A stretch of 64,000 nt of DNA, from NCBI GenBank assembly GCA_965226245.1, contig CBDDCL010000015.1, forward strand, positions 5,518,001-5,582,000, in the 5' to 3' direction. The position numbers and the translations under genes were made by a program. This DNA is from CBDCYS01 sp965226245. GTDB lineage: Bacteria > Acidobacteriota > Terriglobia > Bryobacterales > UBA6623. This document shows, one piece after another, positions 42,263 through 50,744 of this stretch. The stretch's first letter is position 1. Every line of letters starts with the position of its first letter. Below the pieces are notes generated by a model. It was given only the letters and a program-made list of their open reading frames with translations. It searched no databases and was not told where the DNA came from.

Positions 42263-43349
42263 AATTCATTCCTCCTCCTGAGATCCTTAACTGAAAGTCA
42301 TACCAGGTCCTAGGATACATCCGGTGACCGGCGGAGGCAACTGCTAGAGTTGTCCAAAAGGGGGTATGCGGAACCGTCGGCGTGTTGAAGGGCGATGATA
42401 ATGTCCCCTTGAGAGGGCGATAGAAATGTCCCCTAATCTAAGGCTCCAGAAAGGAGGAGCCGAGATTGGAGAGGACATGGATGAACGACAAGGAATTGAG
42501 ACGGGGCGAGGTGCTGGGCCGGGTGAAGCGAGGCGAGTTAAAGCTGAGCGAGGCGGCGCAGGTGCTCGACATCAGTTACCGCCAGAGCAAGCGGATCTGG
42601 AAGCGCTACAGCGCGGGAGGGACAAAAGCATTGAAGCACGGCAACGTGGGCCGGGTATCGAACCGGGCCAAGCCAGCGGAAGTTCGCAAGCGAGTGCTGC
42701 AACTGGTGCGCGAGAACTACTCCGGCGAACCGCACGAGCGCTTCGGGCCTACTCTGGCGGCCGAGCATTTGCGAAAGGACCACGATCTGCAAGTATCGGT
42801 GCGGGCACTGCGGCTCTGGATGCTCGCCGAGGGTCTGTGGAGCCGCCGCCGCAAGCGCCAGCCGCATCGCCAGCGGCGGCAGCGCAAAGCGCACTTCGGG
42901 GAGCTGATCCAGGTCGACGGCTCGCACCACCGATGGCTCGAAGATCGCGGCCCGAAAGGTTGCCTGATGAACTTCGTCGACGATGCGAGCGGCCGGGCGC
43001 TGTGCCGCTTCTCGAGCGAAGAGACAACTTGGGCGGCGGCCGATCTGCTCGAAGCCTGGGTGCGTCAATACGGCGTTCCGAAGGCGTTGTATTGCGACTG
43101 GAAGAACGTCTACAAGCGCCAGCCGACGTCGCGCGAAGCGCTGGAAGGCATCGAGCCCGAGACGCAGTTCGGGCGCATGTGCGCCAAGCTGGGGATCCGC
43201 ATCATCGCGGCATCGTCGCCGCAAGCCAAGGGCCGCGTGGAGCGGCATCACGGCACCCATCAAGACCGCCTGATCAAGAAGATGCGACTGCAAGGTATCT
43301 GCGATTACGAGGCGGCGAACCGCTATCTCGGCGAGCAATATCTGGGGGG

Positions 43350-44376
43350 ATGGGGTATTTAGTTGACTCCAGTAGCCACAATATGTTGTGGTTGGGGGCA
43401 TGAAGGAGGACTACCCCCGAAACCTCGTCGAGTTGGAAGCTCGATTCTCGACCGAGGAGGCGTGCCGGGAGTACCTGCTGAAGCTGCGCTGGCCGGAGGG
43501 GTTCGTGTGCCCGCGCTGTGGGATCCAGTCCTCATGGGCCAGCAAACGCAATCTGCTGCTCTGCGCCGACTGCGGTTACCAGGCCTCGGTGACGGCGGGC
43601 ACGATTTTCCAGGACACCCGCAAGCCCTTGACGTTGTGGTTCCGGGCGGCTTGGTGGGTGACAACGCAAAAAGGCGGGGCCAGCGCGCTGGAGTTGCAGC
43701 GGGTCTTGGGTTTGGGTAGCTATGTAACCGCCTGGACCTGGCTGCACAAGTTCCGCCGCGCCATGGTGCGCCCCGGTCGCAATCGGCTGGTCGGCCGGGT
43801 GGAGGTGGACGAAACGTATGTGGGCGGAGTCGAAGAGGGCGTCCGAGGTCGCGAAATGGTTGGCAAAGCGTTAGTTGCGGTTGCTGCCGAGGAGGATGGG
43901 CGCGGTATGGGTCGCATCCGGCTCCGTCGGATCGCGGATGCCTCAGCGGCGAGCTTGGAAGCCTTTGTCGAAGAAGCTATCCAACCTGGCAGCCTCGTGC
44001 ACACCGACGGCTGGGAAGGCTATGCGGGATTGGAGAACAAAGGATACCGCCATGAAGTCACCGTGCTGCGCGGGAAGCGGCAATCGGCGAGTAAGCTGCT
44101 GCCGAGAGTCCATCGTGTCGCCTCTCTGCTAAAGCGCTGGCTGTTGGGGACCCACCAGGGGGCTGTCAGTCACGAGTATTTGGACTACTACCTGGACGAG
44201 TTCACGTTCCGCTTCAACCGGCGGACCTCACGGTCGCGCGGCAAACTTTTCTATCGCCTCCTCCAGCAGGCGGTCGCCGCCGACCCTGCTCCCTATAAGA
44301 CAATGGTCGAGGCCACCAGGGCCGGCACCCCCACCCCCAAGATGTAGTGGCTACTGGAGTCAACTAAATACCCCAT
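43350..44376 (+). mobile_element. IS1595-family element, copy 2, nested in the ISNCY-like element
   Basis: 1027 bp with the same 30-bp terminal repeats as copy 1. The 8-bp target TCTGGGGG is at 43341-43348 and 44377-44384; one extra G (43349) lies between the left repeat and the tip, perhaps slippage in the G run. Inserted in codon 290 of the ISNCY-like transposase, so it arrived later than that element. Confidence 0.92.
43388..44347 (+). CDS. IS1595-family transposase, copy 2
   Basis: Identical over all 319 residues to the product at 7102-8061: zinc ribbon CPRCG/CADCG, DDE residues in VEVDETYVGG and HTDGWEGY. It is intact and presumably active. A second Met 4 codons in (MKEDYPRN, 43400) may be the real start. 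Confidence 0.92.
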   Translation: MVGGMKEDYPRNLVELEARFSTEEACREYLLKLRWPEGFVCPRCGIQSSWASKRNLLLCADCGYQASVTAGTIFQDTRKPLTLWFRAAWWVTTQKGGASALELQRVLGLGSYVTAWTWLHKFRRAMVRPGRNRLVGRVEVDETYVGGVEEGVRGREMVGKALVAVAAEEDGRGMGRIRLRRIADASAASLEAFVEEAIQPGSLVHTDGWEGYAGLENKGYRHEVTVLRGKRQSASKLLPRVHRVASLLKRWLLGTHQGAVSHEYLDYYLDEFTFRFNRRTSRSRGKLFYRLLQQAVAADPAPYKTMVEATRAGTPTPKM

Positions 44377-45025
44377 TCTGGGGGAACACAACGCCAAATT
44401 TGTCTGCGAGCCAGCGGCGGAAGCGGACTTTCATCAGCGCCCGCCCAAGCGTCTGGACTTAAAGTGGGTGTTCTGCTTGGAGGCCGAGCGAGTCGTCTCC
44501 AACGATCGGGTGGTCCGTTTCGAGAACCGCTTCTTACAGTTGAAACCGAAGCGCAATCAGGCTCTGGGGGCGGGGGGGAGAGTCACCGTGCAGCAAGCGC
44601 GCCAGGGCGAGTTGCAGGTGATCCACGAAGGCCGAGCGGTGGCCTTTGAAGAGATCACGTGGCCCGAGCCGAAGCCGCGCCCCAAGCCGAAACAACAAGC
44701 GGCCCGGCAGCGGCCCAAGCCGGCGGCGGACCACCCTTGGCGTAAGTCGCTGCGGTCGAAAAAACGTGCGGCGACGACATAAAAAAGGCAGGGCTATGGA
44801 AATGACGGGACGGATGGAAAGCGTGGAAAACCTCAGCGAGCAGCGCAGAGGGTTCGCATCGCAACGACAGGTTTCCCACCCTTCCCACCGTCCCTTGGAA
44901 ATCGCTGACGCGATTTCCACATTCCCACAGCCCCGACGACGACGATTATCTCTTACGGACTTACAAACAACAAAACGAAGGGGACATTTCTATCGCCCTA
45001 CCGCTGGGGACATTTCTATCGCCTC

Positions 45026-45055
45026 TTGACAATGCGGAACCGTCGGCGCTGCAAT
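45026..45055 (+). promoter_or_regulatory. Hybrid promoter formed by ISNCY-like end upstream of ggt
   Basis: The right tip of the element contains TTGACA (45026-45031), a perfect -35 consensus pointing outward. Eighteen bases on, in host sequence, is TGCAAT (45050-45055), a 4-of-6 match to -10. The ggt ATG is 32 bases further. The insertion may thus have given ggt a new promoter. Consensus evidence only. Confidence 0.5.
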
Positions 45056-45087
45056 GGCCGGCTGATTCTGCTATTCTTCGCGGCAGC

Positions 45088-46941
45088 ATGAAAACCATCC
45101 ATCGCTTCGTGAGATTTGCGGTTATGCGGAATTCGCTTCGAGCCGGACAGCTCCTTGCGGTTATGAGTGTCACGGTCGCCTCCCTTTACGCCGGCACGCG
45201 TCCCGTCATCATGGGGACGCGCGGCGTGGTGGTTTCCGGACACCACCAGGCCAGCGCGGCGGGGCTCGAGATGCTTCGCAAGGGCGGGAATGCGGCGGAC
45301 GCCGGTGTCGCGACGGTCTTTGCGCAGGCGGTTGTGGAATTCGACCGCTTCGGCATCGGCGGCGAGGTTCCGATCCTGATCTACCTGGCTAAGGAAGAAA
45401 AGGTTGTCTCGATCAATGGACACGGGTTTGCTCCCCTCGCCGCGACGATCGAGTGGTTCAAGGAACGCAACATTGACGTGATCCCGGGCGACGGGTTCCT
45501 GCCCGCTGTCGTGCCATCGGTTGTCGACACGCTGATTTTGACGCTGGACCGCTACGGGACATTGTCTCTCGCGGATGTCCTGGCTCCTGCTATTGAACTC
45601 GCCGAAAAAGGCTTCCCGATGTACGGCGAATTCAAGGGCCACATCGAAGAGCAGGAAGCGCGGTTCCGGCAGCAGTGGCCCAGTTCGGCAAAAGTGTTTC
45701 TGCCTGGCGGACAGGTTCCCGAGATTGGGGACGTTTTCGTCCAAAAGGACTTGGCGCGCACGCTTCAACGGCTGGTTGCCGCGGAACAAGCACACAAAGA
45801 CGAAGGGCGCGGCGCGGGGCTCAAGGCAGCCCGTGACCTCTTTTACAAAGGAGAGATGGCCTCCGAGATCGTGCGCTATCAGAAGGAGTTCAAGTCGCGC
45901 GACGCCAACGGCTTCGTTTCCGCTGGTCTGCTTTCTGAAGAAGACTTCGCGCAATACCAGGCGCGCGTCGAGCAGCCCGCGAAAACAACCTACCAGGGGA
46001 TCGACGTCTACAAAGCTGGGTTCTGGTCCCAGGGTCCGGTGCTGTTGCAGGCGCTCAACATCCTCGAAGGATACGACTTGAAAAAACTGGGCCACAACTC
46101 GCCGGCCTACATTCACCTTCTGGCCGAAGCCATGAAGCTGGCGTTCGCCGACCGCGAGTGGTATTACGCGGACCCCGATTTTGTGGGGGTTCCGGAAGCC
46201 GGGTTGCTGTCAAAAGAGTACGCCGCGGAAAGGCGCAAGCTGATCGACCTGAAGAAACCTTCCCTGGAGATGAGGCCTGGCAACCCGTACCCGTTCCATC
46301 CCAAGCAGATGGCCCACGGCCCCATACCGCAGTCGATCGAGCTGCGGCCGGGTGAAAAAGGCACGACCGGCACGCGCGTGGCGGACGCCGCTGGCAACGT
46401 GTTCTCGGCGACGCCCAGCGGCGGCTGGTTTCGCCACTCCCCGATCGTCGAAGGACTCGGTTTTGTCTTGGGCACGCGCGGACAGGCTTTTTGGCTGGAT
46501 CCTGACAAAGCCAACCGCCTCGAGCCCAGAAAGCGCCCCCGCACGACTCTCACTCCCAGCCTCGCCGTCAAGGACGGTAAGCCCTACCTTGCTTGGGGGA
46601 CTCCCGGAGGCGACGCCCAGGACCAAGTCAACCTGCAGTTCTTGCTGAACGTTGTGGAGTTCGGCATGGACATTCAGGAGGCCATCGACGCGCCCTATTT
46701 TCTGATCTACGACTTTCCCAGCTCCTTCTACGGCCACGGTTCGCGTCCCGGCTCGTTGCGCCTGGAGAACCGTGTACCGGGCGAAGTCTTCACGGCCCTT
46801 CGAAAAATGGGTCACAATGCAAGCCCGGCAAGCCCCTGGTCCGCCGGAGATGCCACCGCGTTGATGGTCGATTCCGCGCGTGGCGTTCTGTTCGGCGCCG
46901 CCAGCCCCCGCCGGGACAAGTCCTACGCTCTGGCGTGGTGA
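45088..46941 (+). CDS. ggt: Gamma-glutamyltransferase
   Basis: Gamma-glutamyltransferases are made as one chain, exported, and cut by their own Thr nucleophile into two subunits; they cleave glutathione and other gamma-glutamyl amides. The 617-aa product has an N-terminal hydrophobic export segment (about 20-36), VVSGHHQASAAGLEMLRKGGNAADA (family start), and LAEAMKLAFADREWYYADPDF. The processing site reads KGTTGTRVADAAGNVFSATPSGG: the Thr is kept, but the usual His-x-Ser after it (TTHxS) is Gly-Thr-Arg. LAWGTPGGDAQDQVNLQ matches the late GSPGG motif. It belongs to a divergent subgroup, so substrate may differ. The upstream DNA was displaced by an insertion element 40 bases away. Confidence 0.88.
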   Translation: MKTIHRFVRFAVMRNSLRAGQLLAVMSVTVASLYAGTRPVIMGTRGVVVSGHHQASAAGLEMLRKGGNAADAGVATVFAQAVVEFDRFGIGGEVPILIYLAKEEKVVSINGHGFAPLAATIEWFKERNIDVIPGDGFLPAVVPSVVDTLILTLDRYGTLSLADVLAPAIELAEKGFPMYGEFKGHIEEQEARFRQQWPSSAKVFLPGGQVPEIGDVFVQKDLARTLQRLVAAEQAHKDEGRGAGLKAARDLFYKGEMASEIVRYQKEFKSRDANGFVSAGLLSEEDFAQYQARVEQPAKTTYQGIDVYKAGFWSQGPVLLQALNILEGYDLKKLGHNSPAYIHLLAEAMKLAFADREWYYADPDFVGVPEAGLLSKEYAAERRKLIDLKKPSLEMRPGNPYPFHPKQMAHGPIPQSIELRPGEKGTTGTRVADAAGNVFSATPSGGWFRHSPIVEGLGFVLGTRGQAFWLDPDKANRLEPRKRPRTTLTPSLAVKDGKPYLAWGTPGGDAQDQVNLQFLLNVVEFGMDIQEAIDAPYFLIYDFPSSFYGHGSRPGSLRLENRVPGEVFTALRKMGHNASPASPWSAGDATALMVDSARGVLFGAASPRRDKSYALAW

Positions 46942-46995
46942 TCGGGTTCCCTTTTGATTGCCGCAGTCGCGGACGATCATCGATAATCACTCTCG

Positions 46996-49407
46996 GTGAC
47001 CAAACAATCCCTCCACACTCTGGCCTGTGTCGTTAGCCTTTTTGCTCTCAACGCAATCCTATGTCATGAACTCTTCACGGTTGAGTACACCCAGCACATG
47101 GGGTCGATCGAAGGCGCCTACATATCGATCAGCCGGTATGCGCTGGAGAATCCCGGGGGCCTAAGCTGGTTCCCCTTGTGGTACGGCGGGATTCCTTACC
47201 AGAACAGCTATCCGCCGCTGCTTCATTTGTTGGTGGCGGCTTTCGCTGGGGTGACGGGCTTATCGGCCGCTCTTGCCTACCATGCCATCACCGCGCTGAT
47301 GTATTGCCTGGGCCCTGTCACGCTGTTTTGGATGAGCTACCGGCTATCCGGCGCTCGCGCCGCAAGTTTCGTGGCCTCGTTGCTGTATTCGCTTTTTTCG
47401 CCATCCGCGATTCTGATGCCGTCCGTGCTGGAAGACCTGGGAGGGAGCCTCGGACCCCGGCGGCTCCAGGCCCTCGTCTACTGGGGCGAAGGACCGCACG
47501 TAACGGCGATGACGCTGCTGCCGGTGGCAATTGTCGCCCTTTCCGCCGCTCTGAAAAAGCCAAGTCCGGTACGCGTTTATGTGTCAACGCCAAATAGAAA
47601 TGTCCTATTCGCTGCCAAGTAGAAATGTCCGGTTGGGGCGGGGCGGCTGGAGGGGCCGTGGCGAGGCACTCGCCGGTTGGGCATGACGTTGCGAGTGAGT
47701 GCTGCTGACCCATTCGGCCAGCTCACAGCCGCGTCTGTGTTTGTGGGCGGGATTGCTTTGGTGAAGTCTCGGAGCTGAGGCCTTGGGCTGGGCCAACGCG
47801 ACTATCGCCGGGCGCCGTTTGCCCGGCGCTCCCAATCGAATTTTGGTTTAGCAGCGCCCGCCAACTCAGCCTATCGGCGGGCGCATCTCCCCGGCGGGCA
47901 CCGGAAGCTCGCGCCTGCTCACCCTTCCAGGGTGACTCTGTCAATAGGACATTTCTACTTGGCACATTTAGGACATTTTCACTTGGCAGCGACACCGGTA
48001 CGCGTTTATGTCGCGGCGATTGCGCTGGCGTCTGTTGTTTTAACGAACTGGCTAGGAGGGCTTGCGCTGGGGGCCGCGGTTGTTGCCTATTTGCTCAGCC
48101 GGCACGCGGGTTCGTTGCGGATGTGGGTGATAGCTCTGGGTATCGGAATCCTTTCCTACGCGCTGGCCTCACCATGGATTCCGCCGTCGACGCTGATGGA
48201 CATTTGGCGAAACGCGCCGGACGTCGGTGGTCGCTACCCCGTCACATGGCAGCAGGTCTGGTATCTCGCGGCTGCACTCGTCCTTGTGGCACTCGCCGGT
48301 TTGCTGCTTAGAAAGATGCGAGTTCGCCCGATTGTTCAGTTCTCGACGTTCTTCTTCCTGTTCATGGCATCCCAGGTGTTGTCTGAAGAATGGCTGGGCG
48401 TCTACATCTTTCCTCAGCCCAAGCGCTATCACCTGGAGATGGAGATGGCGATTTGTCTTGTCGTTGTCTTCGCTAGCGAGAAAATCGTTGGCTCCAGCCG
48501 TGGCCGGCGCCTCGCTTGGCTGGTGGTTGGCTTCTGCCTGGTTGCGGTGCAATGGCACAACTATCGTGATTACTCAACAAAACTGATCCAGCCAGTAGAT
48601 ATCCGGGCGACGATCGAATATCAAGTGGCCGACTGGCTTGACGAGAATCTCCCGGGCCGGCGAGTGTTCGTGCCAGGTTCCGAGAGCTTCTGGTTAAACG
48701 CATTTGCTGACAATCCGCAACTCGGAGGCGGCTTTGATCAGGGGATCTCAAACCCGCGGATTCCGATGGTCACGTATGGACTCCTGGCAAGCGAGGCTGA
48801 CGGTGAATTCGGCAAGACCTGGTTGCAGGCTTATGGCATTGACGCGATAGCTGTTGGAGGTCCGTCCTCGCGGGAGTTTTTCAAGCCCTATCGCGACGCC
48901 AAGAAATTCGACGGTGTGCTGGAGGAATTGTGGCGTGACAACGACGACGTGATCTACGGAGTGCCGCGTCGCTCAATCTCGCTGGCGCATGTCATCGAAC
49001 CCGCCGACCGGGTCGCAAAAGAGCCGGAAGACGCCCTGGACGTCGATTCGATCACAGCATTTGTGAATGCTCTGGAGAACCCCCAGCTGCCCTTGGCGGA
49101 GTTCCGTTGGAAGAGCCCTCATGAAGCTGAGATCACCGCCGAACTGGGACCGTACCAATTCATTGCGGTGCAGGTGTCCCATGATCCTGGATGGCGTGCC
49201 TGGGTCAACGGCGAGCCCCGCCGCGTTCTGCGGGACGAGCTGGGCCTGATGGCGATCGACGCCCGTTGCGAAGGCCTTTGTACGGTCAGGCTGGTTTACG
49301 ACGGGGGGCCTGAGATGTGGCTTGCCAAGGCGGCCTGCATCGGCTCGCTTCTGGGCGGTTTTCTCTGGCTGTGGGTGGACCGCCGACCGAAATCCGCGTC
49401 CGCATAG
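46996..49407 (+). pseudogene. Large membrane protein gene split by a 413-bp MITE
   Basis: Two open parts, 46996-47581 (start GTG) and 48011-49407, join in frame when the insert and one target copy are removed (KKPSPVRVYV-AAIALASVVL), giving 660 aa. The first part has a signal-like helix and several membrane segments with GGLSWFPLWYGGIPYQNSYPPLLHLL, as in GT-C/YfhO-like polytopic proteins. The second part has about six more helices, then a soluble domain ending in DPGWRAWVNGEP, a motif shared with YfhO-type proteins, and a last helix. As it stands, translation stops 12 codons into the insert. Function unrecognised; glycosyl or lipid-linked sugar transfer is possible. Confidence 0.8.
47582..47994. 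mobile_element. 413-bp non-autonomous element (ISNCY-like ends)
   Basis: CCGGTACGCGTTTATG lies on both sides (47566-47581 and 47995-48010; the next base T also matches). Tips are TGTC...GACA. Each end carries two inward GCCAAGTAGAAATGTCC-like motifs, the same two-site architecture and AAATGTCC core as the ISNCY-like element at 42383, but with a different flanking sequence. There is no ORF of interest inside. It is probably mobilised by a related transposase elsewhere in the genome. Confidence 0.87.
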
Positions 49408-49438
49408 TTAGGCCAGGCCCCAACCGGCGGTAGTCCAT

Positions 49439-49624
49439 CTAGGCGCGTTCGAGCACGGCGCCATAGATGCCTTCGCGGGTTGTAGCTTCCGGTGAAAGCA
49501 CCGGCGTGTCAGGCGGCAGGCTTCGGTCGATCTCGGCGAAGAACTCGTCGACCTCCCGCGCCCGGCCGTCGGCAGTCGTGGCGCTTTGACCACCGTTGGG
49601 CGGTTGCTCATCAGCGAGTTCCAC
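49439..49624 (-). CDS. Hypothetical 61-aa protein
   Basis: Starts at GTG 49624, seven bases after the true stop of the Solibacter-type gene, and ends at TAG 49439. It is acidic (ELADEQPP, REVDEFFAEIDRSLPPDTPVLSPEATTREGIYGAVLERA). The C-terminal part looks like real coding sequence but I recognise no family. It could be a small gene cotranscribed with its neighbour, or the remains of a longer one. Confidence 0.35.
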   Translation of the reverse strand: MELADEQPPNGGQSATTADGRAREVDEFFAEIDRSLPPDTPVLSPEATTREGIYGAVLERA

Positions 49625-49717
49625 AATCGGTTACCACACTTCTAAGAATACTTCGTTACTGGAAACGCCGCCAGCGTTCACTGAGAGCGTATGCCTTCCC
49701 GGCGGCAATTCCATGGG

Positions 49718-50744
49718 ATGGGGTATTTAGTTGACTCCAGTAGCCACAATATGTTGTGGTTGGGGGCATGAAGGAGGACTACCCCCGAAACCTCGTCGAG
49801 TTGGAAGCTCGATTCTCGACCGAGGAGGCGTGCCGGGAGTACCTGCTGAAGCTGCGCTGGCCGGAGGGGTTCGTGTGCCCGCGCTGTGGGATCCAGTCCT
49901 CATGGGCCAGCAAACGCAATCTGCTGCTCTGCGCCGACTGCGGTTACCAGGCCTCGGTGACGGCGGGCACGATTTTCCAGGACACCCGCAAGCCCTTGAC
50001 GTTGTGGTTCCGGGCGGCTTGGTGGGTGACAACGCAAAAAGGCGGGGCCAGCGCGCTGGAGTTGCAGCGGGTCTTGGGTTTGGGTAGCTATGTAACCGCC
50101 TGGACCTGGCTGCACAAGTTCCGCCGCGCCATGGTGCGCCCCGGTCGCAATCGGCTGGTCGGCCGGGTGGAGGTGGACGAAACGTATGTGGGCGGAGTCG
50201 AAGAGGGCGTCCGAGGTCGCGAAATGGTTGGCAAAGCGTTAGTTGCGGTTGCTGCCGAGGAGGATGGGCGCGGTATGGGTCGCATCCGGCTCCGTCGGAT
50301 CGCGGATGCCTCAGCGGCGAGCTTGGAAGCCTTTGTCGAAGAAGCTATCCAACCTGGCAGCCTCGTGCACACCGACGGCTGGGAAGGCTATGCGGGATTG
50401 GAGAACAAAGGATACCGCCATGAAGTCACCGTGCTGCGCGGGAAGCGGCAATCGGCGAGTAAGCTGCTGCCGAGAGTCCATCGTGTCGCCTCTCTGCTAA
50501 AGCGCTGGCTGTTGGGGACCCACCAGGGGGCTGTCAGTCACGAGTATTTGGACTACTACCTGGACGAGTTCACGTTCCGCTTCAACCGGCGGACCTCACG
50601 GTCGCGCGGCAAACTTTTCTATCGCCTCCTCCAGCAGGCGGTCGCCGCCGACCCTGCTCCCTATAAGACAATGGTCGAGGCCACCAGGGCCGGCACCCCC
50701 ACCCCCAAGATGTAGTGGCTACTGGAGTCAACTAAATACCCCAT
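49718..50744 (+). mobile_element. IS1595-family element, copy 3
   Basis: 1027 bp with 30-bp terminal repeats (ATGGGGTATTTAGTTGACTC...) and the 8-bp target TCCATGGG at 49710-49717 and 50745-50752. Inserted 79 bases before the stop codon of the Solibacter-type gene, in opposite orientation to it. Confidence 0.93.
49756..50715 (+). CDS. IS1595-family transposase, copy 3
   Basis: Same 319-residue protein as copies 1 and 2, with zinc ribbon, VEVDETYVGG and HTDGWEGY motifs intact. Lack of any difference among the three products indicates very recent movement. Confidence 0.92.
   Translation: MVGGMKEDYPRNLVELEARFSTEEACREYLLKLRWPEGFVCPRCGIQSSWASKRNLLLCADCGYQASVTAGTIFQDTRKPLTLWFRAAWWVTTQKGGASALELQRVLGLGSYVTAWTWLHKFRRAMVRPGRNRLVGRVEVDETYVGGVEEGVRGREMVGKALVAVAAEEDGRGMGRIRLRRIADASAASLEAFVEEAIQPGSLVHTDGWEGYAGLENKGYRHEVTVLRGKRQSASKLLPRVHRVASLLKRWLLGTHQGAVSHEYLDYYLDEFTFRFNRRTSRSRGKLFYRLLQQAVAADPAPYKTMVEATRAGTPTPKM

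Larger units (their letters stand above)
42481..44782 (+). pseudogene. ISNCY-like transposase, interrupted by IS1595 copy 2
   Basis: Codons 1-289 lie at 42481-43347 and the rest at 44385-44782 after the inserted IS. Joining at the 8-bp repeat TCTGGGGG restores one frame of 421 aa (...GEQYL-GEHNAKF...). The N-terminus is a helix-turn-helix (LSEAAQVLDISYRQSKRIWKRY); the DDE core is QVDGSHHRW, YCDWKNVY and SPQAKGRVERHHGTHQDR. The C-terminus is Lys/Pro/Gln rich. ATG 42481 follows GGAGAGGAC. Only the IS insertion disables it; no other lesion is seen. Confidence 0.85.
42383..45031 (+). mobile_element. ISNCY-like element with 17-bp target repeat, split by IS1595
   Basis: The 17-mer ATGCGGAACCGTCGGCG occurs at 42366-42382 and 45032-45048, directly flanking TGT...ACA tips. 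Each end carries two copies of a GGGCGATAGAAATGTCCCC-like motif facing inward, probably transposase binding sites. The element holds one DDE transposase gene, itself interrupted by IS1595 copy 2. Without the insert it would be about 1.6 kb. The family name ISNCY reflects the transposase type; a search would be needed to fix the subgroup. Confidence 0.85.

Noticed and set aside
42383..50744. Composite transposon made by IS1595 copies 2 and 3 with ggt and the membrane gene as cargo
   Set aside because: Each copy has its own separate 8-bp duplication (TCTGGGGG and TCCATGGG), so they inserted independently and did not move the interval as a unit.
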